Assembly (NCBI GenBank): GCA_020633195.1
Contig: JACKEC010000040.1
Coordinates: 1 to 64,000, forward strand
From: Sandaracinaceae bacterium
Lineage (GTDB): Bacteria > Myxococcota_A > Polyangia > Polyangiales > Sandaracinaceae
Direction: 5' to 3'
DNA length: 64,000 bases
Shown: positions 17,454 through 28,433 of the stretch, piece by piece
How positions within the stretch are numbered: position 1 is the first letter of the stretch
Layout of the letters: every line of letters starts with the position of its first letter
Program-made: the position numbers and the translations under genes
Notes under the pieces: generated by a model
Databases searched by the model: none
What the model saw: the letters and a program-made list of their open reading frames with translations, nothing else
What the model was told of the DNA's origin: nothing

Positions 17454-18605
17454 ATGGAAGCCACCCCCGAGCTCGATCCGCCCGCGCGCCTCCTCATGGG
17501 CCCCGGCCCCAGCGACGTCTCGCCGCGCGTGCTGCGCGCGCTCGCCGCGCCGACCGTCGGTCACCTCGACCCCTACTACCTCGGGGTGATGAACGACACG
17601 CGGCGGCTCCTGCAACACGTCTTTCGCACCGACAACGAGCTGACCATGCCGATGTCGGCGACGGGGATGGCGGGGATGGAGACCTGCATCGTCAACCTCG
17701 TGGAGCCCGGCGACGAGGTGCTCGTGGGCGTCAACGGCGTCTTCGGCACGCGGATGTGCGACGTCGCCGAGCGCGCGGGCGCGACCGTTCATCGCATCGA
17801 GACGGAGTGGGGCAAGGTGTTCACCCCCGACGAGGTGAAGGCGGGGCTCGACGCGCACCCGAAGGTGAAGCTCGTCGGGCTCGTGCACGCCGAGACGTCG
17901 ACCGGAGCGCACCAGCCCCTCGAGGGGATCGGCGCCCTCGCGCGCGAGCGCGACGCGCTGCTGCTCGTCGACTGCGTGACGTCGCTCGGCGGCGCGCCGG
18001 TCGAGATCGACGCGTGGCAGATCGACGCGGCGTACTCCGGGACGCAGAAGTGCCTGTCGTGCCCGCCCGGGCTGTCGCCGGTGACGTTCGGCGAGCGCGC
18101 GCTCGCCCGCATGGACGCGCGGACCCGGAAGGTCCAGAGCTGGTACCTCGACCTCTCGATGATCCGCAGCTACTGGGGCGCCGAGCGCGCGTACCACCAC
18201 ACCGCGCCCGTCAACATGACGTACGCGCTGCGCGAGGCCCTCCGGATGGTCCACGAGGAGGGCCTCGAGGCGCGCTTCGAGCGGCACCGCCGACACCACC
18301 GCGCGCTGCGCGCGGGGCTCGAGGCGCTCGGCCTCACCTACATCCCGGATCACAGCCTCCCGATGCTCAACGCGGTGGCGATCCCCGACGGCGTCGACGA
18401 CAAGGCCGTCCGCGGCGCGCTCCTGCGCGAGCACGGGATCGAGATCGGCGGCGGCCTCGGGCCGTTCGCGGGCCGCGCGTGGCGGATCGGGCTCATGGGC
18501 GCGTCCTGCTCGCGGCACCACGTGACCGCGCTGCTCGGGGCGCTCGGGGGCCTGCTCGGCGGCGCCGGCGACGCGCTGAGCGCGGCCGACGCGGCCTACG
18601 CCTGA
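17454..18605 (+). CDS. Class V aminotransferase (alanine-glyoxylate / serine-pyruvate type)
   Basis: A 383-aa PLP enzyme of fold type I. The start LLMGPGPSDVSPRVL is the family hallmark (GPGP loop, about residues 14-20). VDCVTSLGG (about 172-180) carries the PLP-contacting Asp. The Schiff-base Lys is K199 in SGTQKCLSCPPGL. Members convert alanine or serine plus glyoxylate to pyruvate or hydroxypyruvate plus glycine. Length and motifs are complete. The final 10 bases overlap the convergent methyltransferase gene. No pathway partner lies next to it. Confidence 0.92.
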   Translation: MEATPELDPPARLLMGPGPSDVSPRVLRALAAPTVGHLDPYYLGVMNDTRRLLQHVFRTDNELTMPMSATGMAGMETCIVNLVEPGDEVLVGVNGVFGTRMCDVAERAGATVHRIETEWGKVFTPDEVKAGLDAHPKVKLVGLVHAETSTGAHQPLEGIGALARERDALLLVDCVTSLGGAPVEIDAWQIDAAYSGTQKCLSCPPGLSPVTFGERALARMDARTRKVQSWYLDLSMIRSYWGAERAYHHTAPVNMTYALREALRMVHEEGLEARFERHRRHHRALRAGLEALGLTYIPDHSLPMLNAVAIPDGVDDKAVRGALLREHGIEIGGGLGPFAGRAWRIGLMGASCSRHHVTALLGALGGLLGGAGDALSAADAAYA

Positions 18606-19378
18606 CGCCGCCTCGCGACCGCGAAGAACCCGTTCCCGAGCTCGCGGTCGAGGAAGGCGTCTTGCGCACGACAGAGCGCGATCATCGCGGCCTGCCCGAC
18701 CGGGCTCGTCTGCGCGGGCCACAGCTTCGTCTCGACCGTGCGCTCGACGCCGCTCGCCGCGGTCGCCCCGGCGCGCTCGGTGGTGGCGCCGCGCTGGTAG
18801 GTCCGCGCCCGGACGGCCTCCAGCAGGTTGGCGAGCGGGAAGCCGTAGCACTCGAGCGCGACCACCTCGAGGCCGGCCTCCTCGAGGCGCGCGCGCAGCC
18901 CGTCGGCCTCGTAGCGCCGGAAGTGCCCGGCCCACTCGTCCGTCGGGTTCCAGCGGCGCTCGTGGGCGGGCACCGAGAGGAGCACGTGGCCGCCGGGCGC
19001 GAGCCAGTCGACCCACGCGCGCAGCGCGCCCGCGTCGTCCTCGATGTGCTCGAGCACCTCGAACGCGAGCAGCAGATCGAACCGCCCCGCCCAGTCGTCG
19101 CCCGGGGTCGCGTGCGCGTGGACGTCGTCGCGATCGCCGAACGCGGCCGCGAGCAGCTCGAGCGCGCGCGGCGAGCTCTCGAGCGCGTCGCAGCGGTAGC
19201 CGCGCTCGCCGAGGTCGTGCAGGAGCGCGCCGGCCCCGCAGCCGATCTCGAGCGCGCGGCGCCCCGCGGGCAAGCGATCCAGCCACGCCAGCACCCGGTG
19301 CCGTCGCAGCACGTAGCCAGGCGACGGAACCCAGCCGAGCTCCGGCATCGCGAGCCCGTACAGCGGATGCACCACCAT
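18596..19378 (-). CDS. Class I SAM-dependent methyltransferase
   Basis: A 260-aa cytoplasmic enzyme with a Rossmann methyltransferase core. Motif I is ALEIGCGAGALLHDLG (about residues 42-57), motif II a DALESS turn, and the post-II motif FDLLLAFEVLEHIEDD (about 99-114). The last is typical of type 11/23 methyltransferases acting on small molecules, lipids or quinones. The C-terminus (after about 170) is helical and probably confers acceptor specificity. TACAGA sits seven bases before the ATG, a putative leaderless -10. The methyl acceptor is unknown. It is near glycosyltransferases but on the opposite strand. Confidence 0.85.
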   Translation of the reverse strand: MVVHPLYGLAMPELGWVPSPGYVLRRHRVLAWLDRLPAGRRALEIGCGAGALLHDLGERGYRCDALESSPRALELLAAAFGDRDDVHAHATPGDDWAGRFDLLLAFEVLEHIEDDAGALRAWVDWLAPGGHVLLSVPAHERRWNPTDEWAGHFRRYEADGLRARLEEAGLEVVALECYGFPLANLLEAVRARTYQRGATTERAGATAASGVERTVETKLWPAQTSPVGQAAMIALCRAQDAFLDRELGNGFFAVARRRQA

Positions 19379-19385
19379 CGCGCGT

Positions 19386-19391
19386 TCTGTA
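19386..19391 (-). promoter_or_regulatory. Putative -10 element, methyltransferase gene
   Basis: TACAGA on the minus strand with seven bases to the ATG at 19378. The TA dinucleotide falls at the same offset as in the cupin, hrpB-upstream and cyclophilin genes. Confidence 0.3.
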
Positions 19392-19422
19392 GCAGGCTCC
19401 GAGGGAAGGTCCCGCGAAGCTC

Positions 19423-20211
19423 GTGCGTCACTCTCCGCTCCCGTTGCTGCTCGTCGCCCTGCTCGCCTCCGGCTGCCAGTACGGCGCCTACTTCTTCCGC
19501 GACACCCACCGCCCGATGCAGGCGCTCGAGGTGCGGATGGATCCGTCGACCCGCCGGACGTGCCTGCTCGTGTTCATGCCCGGGATGCTCAACCTCCCCG
19601 ACGCGTACCTCGAGCACGGCTTCATCGCCGACGCGGTGGCGGCGTCGCGGCGCTGCGACGTCGTCTCCGTCGACGCGCACTTCGGCTACTACCGCGATCG
19701 GACGCTGGCCCGACAGGTGGGGCGAGACATCCTCCTCGTCGCCGAGGAGCGCGGCTACACCGACATCTGGATCGTGGGCTCGTCGCTCGGCGGCATGGGC
19801 GCGCTGATGGTCGCGCGGGAGAACCCCGAGCACATCGACGGAGTCGTCCTCTTCGGGCCCTTCTTCGGCGACGACGCGCTCGTCCGGACGATCGCGGACG
19901 CGGGCGGCCTCGAGGCCTGGGACGGAGGGGAGGGCGACCCGAGCGTCTTCGAGCCCGATCCGGCCGCGCTCTGGTCGTGGCTCCGCGGCTACGCCACCCA
20001 CCCCGAGCGCATGCCCGCGCTCTACGTCGGCGTCGGCGCCGACGACGGAATGCGGACGGGGGTCGAGCTCCTCACCGCGCTGCTCCCCGAGACGCACCAC
20101 GGCCTCGCGCCGGGCGGGCACGCGTGGGACACGTGGCGCGTGCTGTGGCGCCGCCTGCTCGTGAGCCCGCCGTGGGATCCGCGGGGCGAGGAGCCACGGA
20201 TCGACCGATGA
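19423..20211 (+). CDS. Alpha/beta-hydrolase lipoprotein
   Basis: A 262-aa lipoprotein (signal LLVALLASGC, Cys about residue 18) with an alpha/beta-hydrolase fold. The oxyanion region is VFMPGML (about 50-56) and the nucleophile elbow is GSSLGG (Ser about 126). A late acidic residue (VGVGADDGM, about 205) and His (PGGHAWDTW, about 235) complete a Ser-Asp-His triad. It is therefore probably a surface or periplasmic esterase, lipase or peptidase. It starts at GTG. Its stop overlaps the glycosyltransferase ATG (ATGA), so the two are coupled. Confidence 0.82.
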   Translation: MRHSPLPLLLVALLASGCQYGAYFFRDTHRPMQALEVRMDPSTRRTCLLVFMPGMLNLPDAYLEHGFIADAVAASRRCDVVSVDAHFGYYRDRTLARQVGRDILLVAEERGYTDIWIVGSSLGGMGALMVARENPEHIDGVVLFGPFFGDDALVRTIADAGGLEAWDGGEGDPSVFEPDPAALWSWLRGYATHPERMPALYVGVGADDGMRTGVELLTALLPETHHGLAPGGHAWDTWRVLWRRLLVSPPWDPRGEEPRIDR

Positions 20212-21458
20212 CCCGGCTGGGGCTAGGGTCCCCGCCGATGCTCGGGTCGGTCTGCTACTTCGGGACGTACGAGTCCGACTACGACAGGAACCGGATCTTG
20301 CAAGAGGCCTTGCGCCTCCAGGGGATCCGCGTGCTCACCTGTCACGAGCCGGTGCTCGAGGCGCGGCGGCACAAGACGGGCACCCTCGGGAGCCCCGCCG
20401 GGGTCCTCGGCCTCGGCCTGCAGATGGCCCGCGCCTGGGCGCGGCTCGCCACGCGCTACCTCGCGATGGAGGACCACGACGCGGTGGTCGTCGGCTACCT
20501 CGGCCACCTCGACGTGCTCCTCGCCGCCCCGCTCGCGAGGCTGCGGGGCAAGCCGGTGATCTTCGACGCGTTCATCTCGCTCTACGACACGCTCGTCCAC
20601 GACCGCGCGGTCTTCGCCGAGGGCTCCCTCGGGGCGCGCGCGGCCAAGGGCCTCGACCGCCTCGCGTGCTCGCTGAGCGACGTGGTGCTGCTCGACACCG
20701 AGGCGCACGCGGCGTTCTTCGTCGAGGAGCTCGGCGCGCCCGAGGGGCGCTGCCTGCGGGTGCTCGTGGGCGCCGATCCGACGCGCTTCCACCCCGTGGA
20801 GCCCGCGCCACGCGAGCGCTTCACGGTCCTGCAGTACAGCAAGCTCGCGCCGCTGCACGGCATCCGCTCGATCCTCGAGGCCGCCAAGCGCCTCGAGGGC
20901 GAGCCCGACATCCGCTTCCTGATCGTCGGTGAGGGCCAGCTCAACGATCAGGTCGACGCGTGGATGCGCGAGCTCGCGCCGTCGAACGTGGAGCGCCGCG
21001 CCTGGATGGAGGGCGAGGCGCTGCGGACCGAGATCGCGAGCGCGGGCGCCTGCCTCGGGATCTTCGGGGACACCGCCAAGGCGGCGCGCGTGATCCCGAA
21101 CAAGCTCTACCAGTGCATGGCGATCGGGGCGCCGATCGTCACCCAGGACTCGCCCGGCGCCCGCGAGCTGCTCGTGGACGGGCGCGACGCGCTCTTGTGC
21201 CCGGCGGCGGACGGGGCGGCGCTCGCCGACGCGATCCTCCGGCTGCGCGACGACCCGGCCCTGCGCGCCTCGCTCGCGCGCAACGCCCGCGCGCGCTTCC
21301 AGGAGCGCTGCACGCCGCGGCACATCGGGGAGGAGCTCGTGCGGGACCTCGACCAGGCCCTCTTCAGAGGAGCGCCCCGGTATCGACGACCTGGTGGAAC
21401 AGCCAGTGGACGCCCGAGTGCGACCACGGATGCACCGCCGCGTTCACGAACGTCGTGA
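20208..21458 (+). CDS. GT4-like glycosyltransferase
   Basis: A 416-aa GT-B-fold enzyme. The N-terminal domain includes VVVGYLGHLDVLLAAPLAR (about 86-104). The C-terminal domain has the GT4 pattern: LQYSKLAPLHGIRSILEAA (about 216-234), FLIVGEGQ and, for sugar-nucleotide binding, RVIPNKLYQCMAIGAPIVTQ. The usual E-x7-E is degenerate. A downstream ATG at 20238 is an alternative start, but the ATGA overlap with the hydrolase favours 20208. The last ~30 residues (RYRRPGGTASGRP...) are Arg/Pro-rich and read through the 3' end of the convergent membrane glycosyltransferase gene, a 95-bp antisense overlap. Confidence 0.85.
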   Translation: MTRLGLGSPPMLGSVCYFGTYESDYDRNRILQEALRLQGIRVLTCHEPVLEARRHKTGTLGSPAGVLGLGLQMARAWARLATRYLAMEDHDAVVVGYLGHLDVLLAAPLARLRGKPVIFDAFISLYDTLVHDRAVFAEGSLGARAAKGLDRLACSLSDVVLLDTEAHAAFFVEELGAPEGRCLRVLVGADPTRFHPVEPAPRERFTVLQYSKLAPLHGIRSILEAAKRLEGEPDIRFLIVGEGQLNDQVDAWMRELAPSNVERRAWMEGEALRTEIASAGACLGIFGDTAKAARVIPNKLYQCMAIGAPIVTQDSPGARELLVDGRDALLCPAADGAALADAILRLRDDPALRASLARNARARFQERCTPRHIGEELVRDLDQALFRGAPRYRRPGGTASGRPSATTDAPPRSRTS

Positions 21459-22641
21459 ACGAGACGAAGCCCGCGACCGCGATCGCGATCCGCCCCCGCG
21501 ACCCCGCGCTCTCCAGGAACGGCAGGCACAAGAGGATCAGCAGCGGCATCACCGGGATGAGCCATCGGAAGCCGACGCACGCGCCGCCGTAGTTGTGGGT
21601 CCGCAGGATCATCGCGACGCCCACGACGACGAGCGCGACGAGCGCGACGAGCGCCTCGCGCCACAGCGGCCGGCGGTCGCGGACCTGCAAGACGGCTTGC
21701 CACAGCCCGAACCCGAGGATCGGGGTCAAGAGGAAGAGCCCGTGGTGGCCGAAGAGGAGGTGGAAGGCGTAGAGCCACTTCGGCTCGTCGAGCGCGTCGA
21801 GCCCGCGCGGGCTCGTCCAGTAGCCGCCTTCGAACTGGTAGAGGTCGCCGCGCGCGTAGATCGGCAGCACCGAGCCCGTCGCGAGGTAGGTCAGCCCGAC
21901 GTGGGCGGCGATCGGGAGCGCCGCCGCGGCGAGCACCCACGTCAGCGTCGCCTTCGGCCAGCGCCACAGGAGGATCGCGCCGAAGCCCGCGACCGCCGGC
22001 GCCGTCAGGAAGTCGAGCGTCGGCGCGACGCCGAGGCACAGCCCCGCCGCGATCAGGTCCCGGGGCGCGGGTCGCTCCGCGCGGGCCAGCTTGGTCGTGA
22101 AGTAGAGGCAGCCGACCACCGCCGCCGCGGCCGGCGAGTGGTTGTTGAGCGTGGTCGCGTAGCCGGCCCCGAGGAAGCCGAAGCACAAGAGGACGAACGT
22201 CCACCCGCGGGCGCGAGGATCGCGGGAGACCAGCTCGAGCCAGAGGAAGCCCGCGAGCAGCAGGAGCGCCTGGGGCACGGTCTCCACCACCAGGACGATC
22301 GCCCGGTGCACCACGCCGAGGTCCTCGACGATGTCGAGCCCGAGGGCGTGCAGCGCGGCGTAGACGCCGGCCGCGACCACGGGCAAGAGGGGCGGCTTGC
22401 TGCTCAGCGCGCGGCCGTCGAGGCGGACGTAGTCGACCGTCTCGTCGAGGAACGGGCTCTCCGAGATGTCGAAGGTGCCGCGGTGCACGAGCGACTCGAC
22501 CGTCGCGAGGCGGCTCGCCGTGTTCCCGCCGCGGTGGGCGGGGTTGCCGAGCAGCGTGAGCAGCGCGACGCAGCCGAGGGCCGCCCCCCACGCGCGGCGT
22601 CGCCAGACGGCCTCTCCCGATCCGTCTGCGGTCGCGGACAC
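21364..22641 (-). CDS. Multi-pass membrane glycosyltransferase (GT-C/ArnT-like)
   Basis: A 425-aa integral-membrane protein with about ten hydrophobic helices. The large first periplasmic loop has the acidic pattern FDISESPFLDETVDYVRLDG (about residues 48-67), and SSKPPLLPVVAAGVY follows. This matches the GT-C style in which an early Asp/Glu is catalytic and lipid-linked sugar is the donor (ArnT, PMT and DUF6541 relatives). Further helices run to the C-terminus, which ends in VDTGALL. The start is a GTG at 22641. The frame stays open to 25692, but that extension is antisense to the Cys-repeat gene. It converges with the GT4 gene. Confidence 0.75.
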   Translation of the reverse strand: MSATADGSGEAVWRRRAWGAALGCVALLTLLGNPAHRGGNTASRLATVESLVHRGTFDISESPFLDETVDYVRLDGRALSSKPPLLPVVAAGVYAALHALGLDIVEDLGVVHRAIVLVVETVPQALLLLAGFLWLELVSRDPRARGWTFVLLCFGFLGAGYATTLNNHSPAAAAVVGCLYFTTKLARAERPAPRDLIAAGLCLGVAPTLDFLTAPAVAGFGAILLWRWPKATLTWVLAAAALPIAAHVGLTYLATGSVLPIYARGDLYQFEGGYWTSPRGLDALDEPKWLYAFHLLFGHHGLFLLTPILGFGLWQAVLQVRDRRPLWREALVALVALVVVGVAMILRTHNYGGACVGFRWLIPVMPLLILLCLPFLESAGSRGRIAIAVAGFVSFTTFVNAAVHPWSHSGVHWLFHQVVDTGALL

Positions 22642-22700
22642 GGCCGCATTCTCCCCGAGCGCCCCGCTCGAGCAAGCTGGCGCGGCCGATCCCCCAGCCG

Positions 22701-22706
22701 TAGCCT
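22701..22706 (+). promoter_or_regulatory. Putative -10 element, 20-repeat lipoprotein
   Basis: TAGCCT with a seven-base gap to the GTG at 22714 and no Shine-Dalgarno site between. Leaderless geometry. Confidence 0.35.
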
Positions 22707-22713
22707 TCGGCCC

Positions 22714-25617
<2,904 letters not shown>

Positions 25618-25701
25618 CCTCTCTTCTGGAGGGGGCTGGGCGCCTCCGCTGTCGAGGCCACCGGGTCTTGACGCTCGCTCGACGGCGCGCACTAAGTAGA
25701 C

Positions 25702-26865
25702 GTGAGGACGCTCGTCACCAGCTCACGTCTCCCTGCCGCGCTGGAAGAGATCCGGAAGCTCGGGCGGACGGGGCACGTGGTCTACGCCTCCGACACGTTC
25801 GGGAGCTCACCGGGCAACCACAGCAAGCACGCGAGAGAGCGCTTCGTCACGGCGTCGCCGACGTTCGCGGCCGAGGCGTTCATCGACGACGTGGAGCGGA
25901 TCGTCGAGGCGCACCGGACCGACCTGGTGATGCCGGCGTTCGAGGAGGTGTTCGTCCTCGCCAAGCACCGCGCGCGGATCGAGCGGTACGCGCCGCTCTT
26001 CGCGCCGAGCTTCGACCTGCTCCACACGCTCCACGACAAGCAGCGGTTCACGACGTTCGCGCGCAAGCTCGGGCTGCGCGTGCCCGAGACCCTCGTCGCC
26101 CGCTCGGACGCGGAGCTGCGCGAGGCGATCACCCACTTCCCGCGCTACTTCGCGCGCGCGGCGTACTCGCGGGGCGGCGTGACGCTGCTCACCAACGCCG
26201 GCTCCCTCGCGGGCGCGGTCGAGCTCTCGGAGTGTCACCCGACATCCACCAACCCGTTCCTCGTGCAGCCGTTCCTCGAGGGCACCGACCTGTGCACCTT
26301 CAGCATCGCGCACCACGGCCGCGTCACCGCCCACGTGACCTACGTCCACCCGCTCACCATCGAGAGCGCGGGCGGCATCACCTTCGAATCGATCGTCGAG
26401 CCGCGCACGCTGGAGATCACGCGCCGCGTCGTCGAGGAGACCGGCTACCACGGCCAGATCTCGTTCGACTTCCTGCGCGACGACGACGGCCTCCACGTCG
26501 TCGAGTGCAACCCTCGCCCCACCGCCGGGCTGATGGTCATGCCCGACGCGATCTTCGACGCCGGCCTCCGGGACGACACGAACGGGCAGACCCTCGTCGC
26601 CCCCGCGGGCACGCGCCGCAAGCTCTCGCTCGCGATCCTGCGGAACATGGTCGTGCAGTGGAAAGAGATCCCCGAGGATCTCGAGGCGCTCGTCCGGGCC
26701 GGCAAGGACGTCTACGCCGACCCGAAGGACATCGTCCCGCTGCTCTACCAGCTCATCGCCTACAGCCACGTCATCGGCTACCGGCGCAAGACGGGCGAGG
26801 TGAAGCGCACCGACCTGATGCAGGGCTACTTCTACGACATCTGCTGGGACGGCGGGGCGCTCTGA
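25702..26865 (+). CDS. ATP-grasp ligase
   Basis: A 387-aa cytoplasmic enzyme of the ATP-grasp superfamily (carbamoyl-phosphate-synthase-like/carboxylate-amine ligase). The N-terminal pre-ATP-grasp Rossmann-like domain starts TLVTSSRLPAALEEIRKLG. The ATP-grasp region has DKQRFTTFARKLGLRVPET (about 113-131), a large-loop segment, FLVQPFLEGTDLCTFS (about 189-204) and the metal-binding end GQISFDFLRDDDGLHVVECNPRPTAG (cited as DFL...VECNPRP, about 253-275). Such enzymes join a carboxylate to an amine or thiol. The C-terminal ~90 residues are family-specific. It starts at GTG with TTGACG 34 bp upstream as a possible -35. Two small transporter genes follow in the same direction. Confidence 0.85.
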   Translation: MRTLVTSSRLPAALEEIRKLGRTGHVVYASDTFGSSPGNHSKHARERFVTASPTFAAEAFIDDVERIVEAHRTDLVMPAFEEVFVLAKHRARIERYAPLFAPSFDLLHTLHDKQRFTTFARKLGLRVPETLVARSDAELREAITHFPRYFARAAYSRGGVTLLTNAGSLAGAVELSECHPTSTNPFLVQPFLEGTDLCTFSIAHHGRVTAHVTYVHPLTIESAGGITFESIVEPRTLEITRRVVEETGYHGQISFDFLRDDDGLHVVECNPRPTAGLMVMPDAIFDAGLRDDTNGQTLVAPAGTRRKLSLAILRNMVVQWKEIPEDLEALVRAGKDVYADPKDIVPLLYQLIAYSHVIGYRRKTGEVKRTDLMQGYFYDICWDGGAL

Positions 26866-26888
26866 CCGCCGCTCGGAGCGAGCCCCTC

Positions 26889-27287
26889 GTGACCACCTCG
26901 TCCGCCGAATCCGAAGCCCCGGTCCCGCGCGCGGGGATGGGGTTCGCGACGGCCGCGCTGCTCACCGTGTCGCTCCTCGCGCAGGTCGCCGCGCTCCTGC
27001 TGCAGCGGCTCGCGGGCCTGCGCACGGGCACGGAGTCGGTCGTGTCGACCTGGCTCGATCCCTTCTCCCTCGGCGGCATCGCGTGCCTCGCGCTCAACGG
27101 CGCGGTGTGGCCGCTCGTGCTCCGTCGGGTGCCGCTCGGCCGCGCCTACCCGTTCATGGCGTTCATCGCCCCGCTCGAGCTCTTCGCCGCCGCGTCGATC
27201 ATGGGCGAGAGCGTCCGACCGCTGCACCTCGTGGGCGTCGCGTTCCTCGTCGTCGGCGTCTGGATCCTCACCGCGAGGAAGCGATGA
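26889..27287 (+). CDS. SMR/EamA-type half transporter, first subunit
   Basis: A 132-aa protein with four membrane helices (about residues 22-40, 55-72, 80-98 and 108-126). The last two read AYPFMAFIAPLELFAAASIMGES and VAFLVVGVWILTAR (each cited in part), the pattern of EamA/SMR small transporters such as ArnE and EmrE. The N-terminal ~15 residues are polar. A GTG at 26889 is the probable start, 23 bp after the ATP-grasp stop. Its stop overlaps the next gene's ATG (ATGA). Paired four-helix subunits usually act as a heterodimer. Confidence 0.75.
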   Translation: MTTSSAESEAPVPRAGMGFATAALLTVSLLAQVAALLLQRLAGLRTGTESVVSTWLDPFSLGGIACLALNGAVWPLVLRRVPLGRAYPFMAFIAPLELFAAASIMGESVRPLHLVGVAFLVVGVWILTARKR

Positions 27288-27625
27288 CCTGGAGCATCCA
27301 CCTCGGCGCCGTCCTCCTCGCCGTGCTGCTGACGGGGATCGGGCAGGTGTTCGTGAAGAAGGCCAGCGTGGCCGCGACGACGCGGCTCCGCATCTTCGCC
27401 AACTGGCGCCTCATCCTCGGCTACACGGTGCTGTTCGGGCAGACGCTGACGCTCGGGTACGCGCTGCGCGGCATGCCGCTCGGGGAGGTCGCCGCGTGGC
27501 AGACGCTCACGTTCCCCGTCACCACGGTGATGGGCGCGATCTGGCTCGGCGAGGGCTTCGGCCGTCGCGAGGCGGTCGGCCTCGGGCTGCTCGTGGTGGG
27601 GCTCGTCGTCTTCGCGATGGCGTGA
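27284..27625 (+). CDS. SMR/EamA-type half transporter, second subunit
   Basis: A 113-aa four-helix protein. IHLGAVLLAVLLTGIGQVFV opens helix 1 with the Gly-x-x-x-x-Lys (GIGQVFVKKA) typical of SMR/ArnF-like subunits. Helix 3 reads GEVAAWQTLTFPVTTVMGA and helix 4 VGLGLLVVGLVVFAMA. The acidic residue of helix 1 that EmrE uses for proton coupling is absent, which argues for a flippase/ArnE-ArnF-like mode and against a multidrug pump. It is translationally coupled to the first subunit. Together with the ATP-grasp enzyme it suggests synthesis and membrane translocation of a modified metabolite or lipid. That is inference from order alone. Confidence 0.75.
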   Translation: MTWSIHLGAVLLAVLLTGIGQVFVKKASVAATTRLRIFANWRLILGYTVLFGQTLTLGYALRGMPLGEVAAWQTLTFPVTTVMGAIWLGEGFGRREAVGLGLLVVGLVVFAMA

Positions 27626-27628
27626 GCT

Positions 27629-28381
27629 TCAGAAGGCGCCGCGCAGCTCGAGCCCCGCGCCAGTCGGGCCGATGGACGGCGCGACGGAGACCACGGGGCG
27701 CGACGGCGGGGGCGCGTCGAGCTCGGCTGCCTGGTAGCGGCGGAGCGCGTCGGGCAGGTCGGTCGGCTGGGTGAGGATTTGCAGCTCGCCGACCGCGATC
27801 CCGGTCCCCGCGGAGATCGCGCCGCCGACCCACTCGCCGTGCACGATCCCGAGGTAGAGCCCGATCGCGAGGTTGAACGCCACGCTCCCGAGGTGGGTCA
27901 GCCAGCTCACCCCGAAGTCCTCGCCCTCGGCGGATCGGACGAACAGCGCCTCCGCCCGCGCGAGCGCGGCGCAGTCTCCCCGGTGCCGCGCCTCGGCCTC
28001 GACCTCCGAGCGATCGGCGATGACGGACAAGGGCAGCGCGAAGAACGACGCGACGCCGATCATCGAGCTGACCGCGCCGACCCAGAGGTTGATCTTCTCG
28101 GCCTCGTCGGGCGTCAGCACGCGCCACAAGAGCTGACCCGCCGTGATCGCGAGGTAGCTGAGCGCGAACGTGGCGGTCCACGTCACCGCGGCCTCTTCGC
28201 CGTGCTGCATGGACGACAGGACGAAGTCCATCCGCGCGTCCGCGGACAGCTCGCCGAGCGCGGGGTCGGCGCCCTCGGGCACCGGGCAACGGACGACCTC
28301 CTGCGCCACCGCGAGCGCGGGCGTCGCCGTCATCGACCACGCGACGAGGATCGCGAGCGCGCGAGATCGTAGGCAGCGCAT
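27629..28381 (-). CDS. Hypothetical membrane protein with signal peptide
   Basis: A 250-aa protein with a cleavable signal (ALAILVAWSMTATPALAVAQ). Three or four hydrophobic segments follow (about residues 66-86, 98-118, 160-180 and 184-200). Cys pairs (VVRCPVP near 31 and GDCAAL near 137) may form a disulphide. The C-terminus ends GPTGAGLELRGAF, a beta-strand-like Phe end often seen on outer-membrane proteins. No family recognised. It is convergent with the SMR pair (3 bp gap). Confidence 0.65.
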   Translation of the reverse strand: MRCLRSRALAILVAWSMTATPALAVAQEVVRCPVPEGADPALGELSADARMDFVLSSMQHGEEAAVTWTATFALSYLAITAGQLLWRVLTPDEAEKINLWVGAVSSMIGVASFFALPLSVIADRSEVEAEARHRGDCAALARAEALFVRSAEGEDFGVSWLTHLGSVAFNLAIGLYLGIVHGEWVGGAISAGTGIAVGELQILTQPTDLPDALRRYQAAELDAPPPSRPVVSVAPSIGPTGAGLELRGAF

Positions 28382-28433
28382 GCTCGGGAGGTAGTCGCGA
28401 ACCCGCGACGCGCTCCCCTGGTTCGTCCACCGC

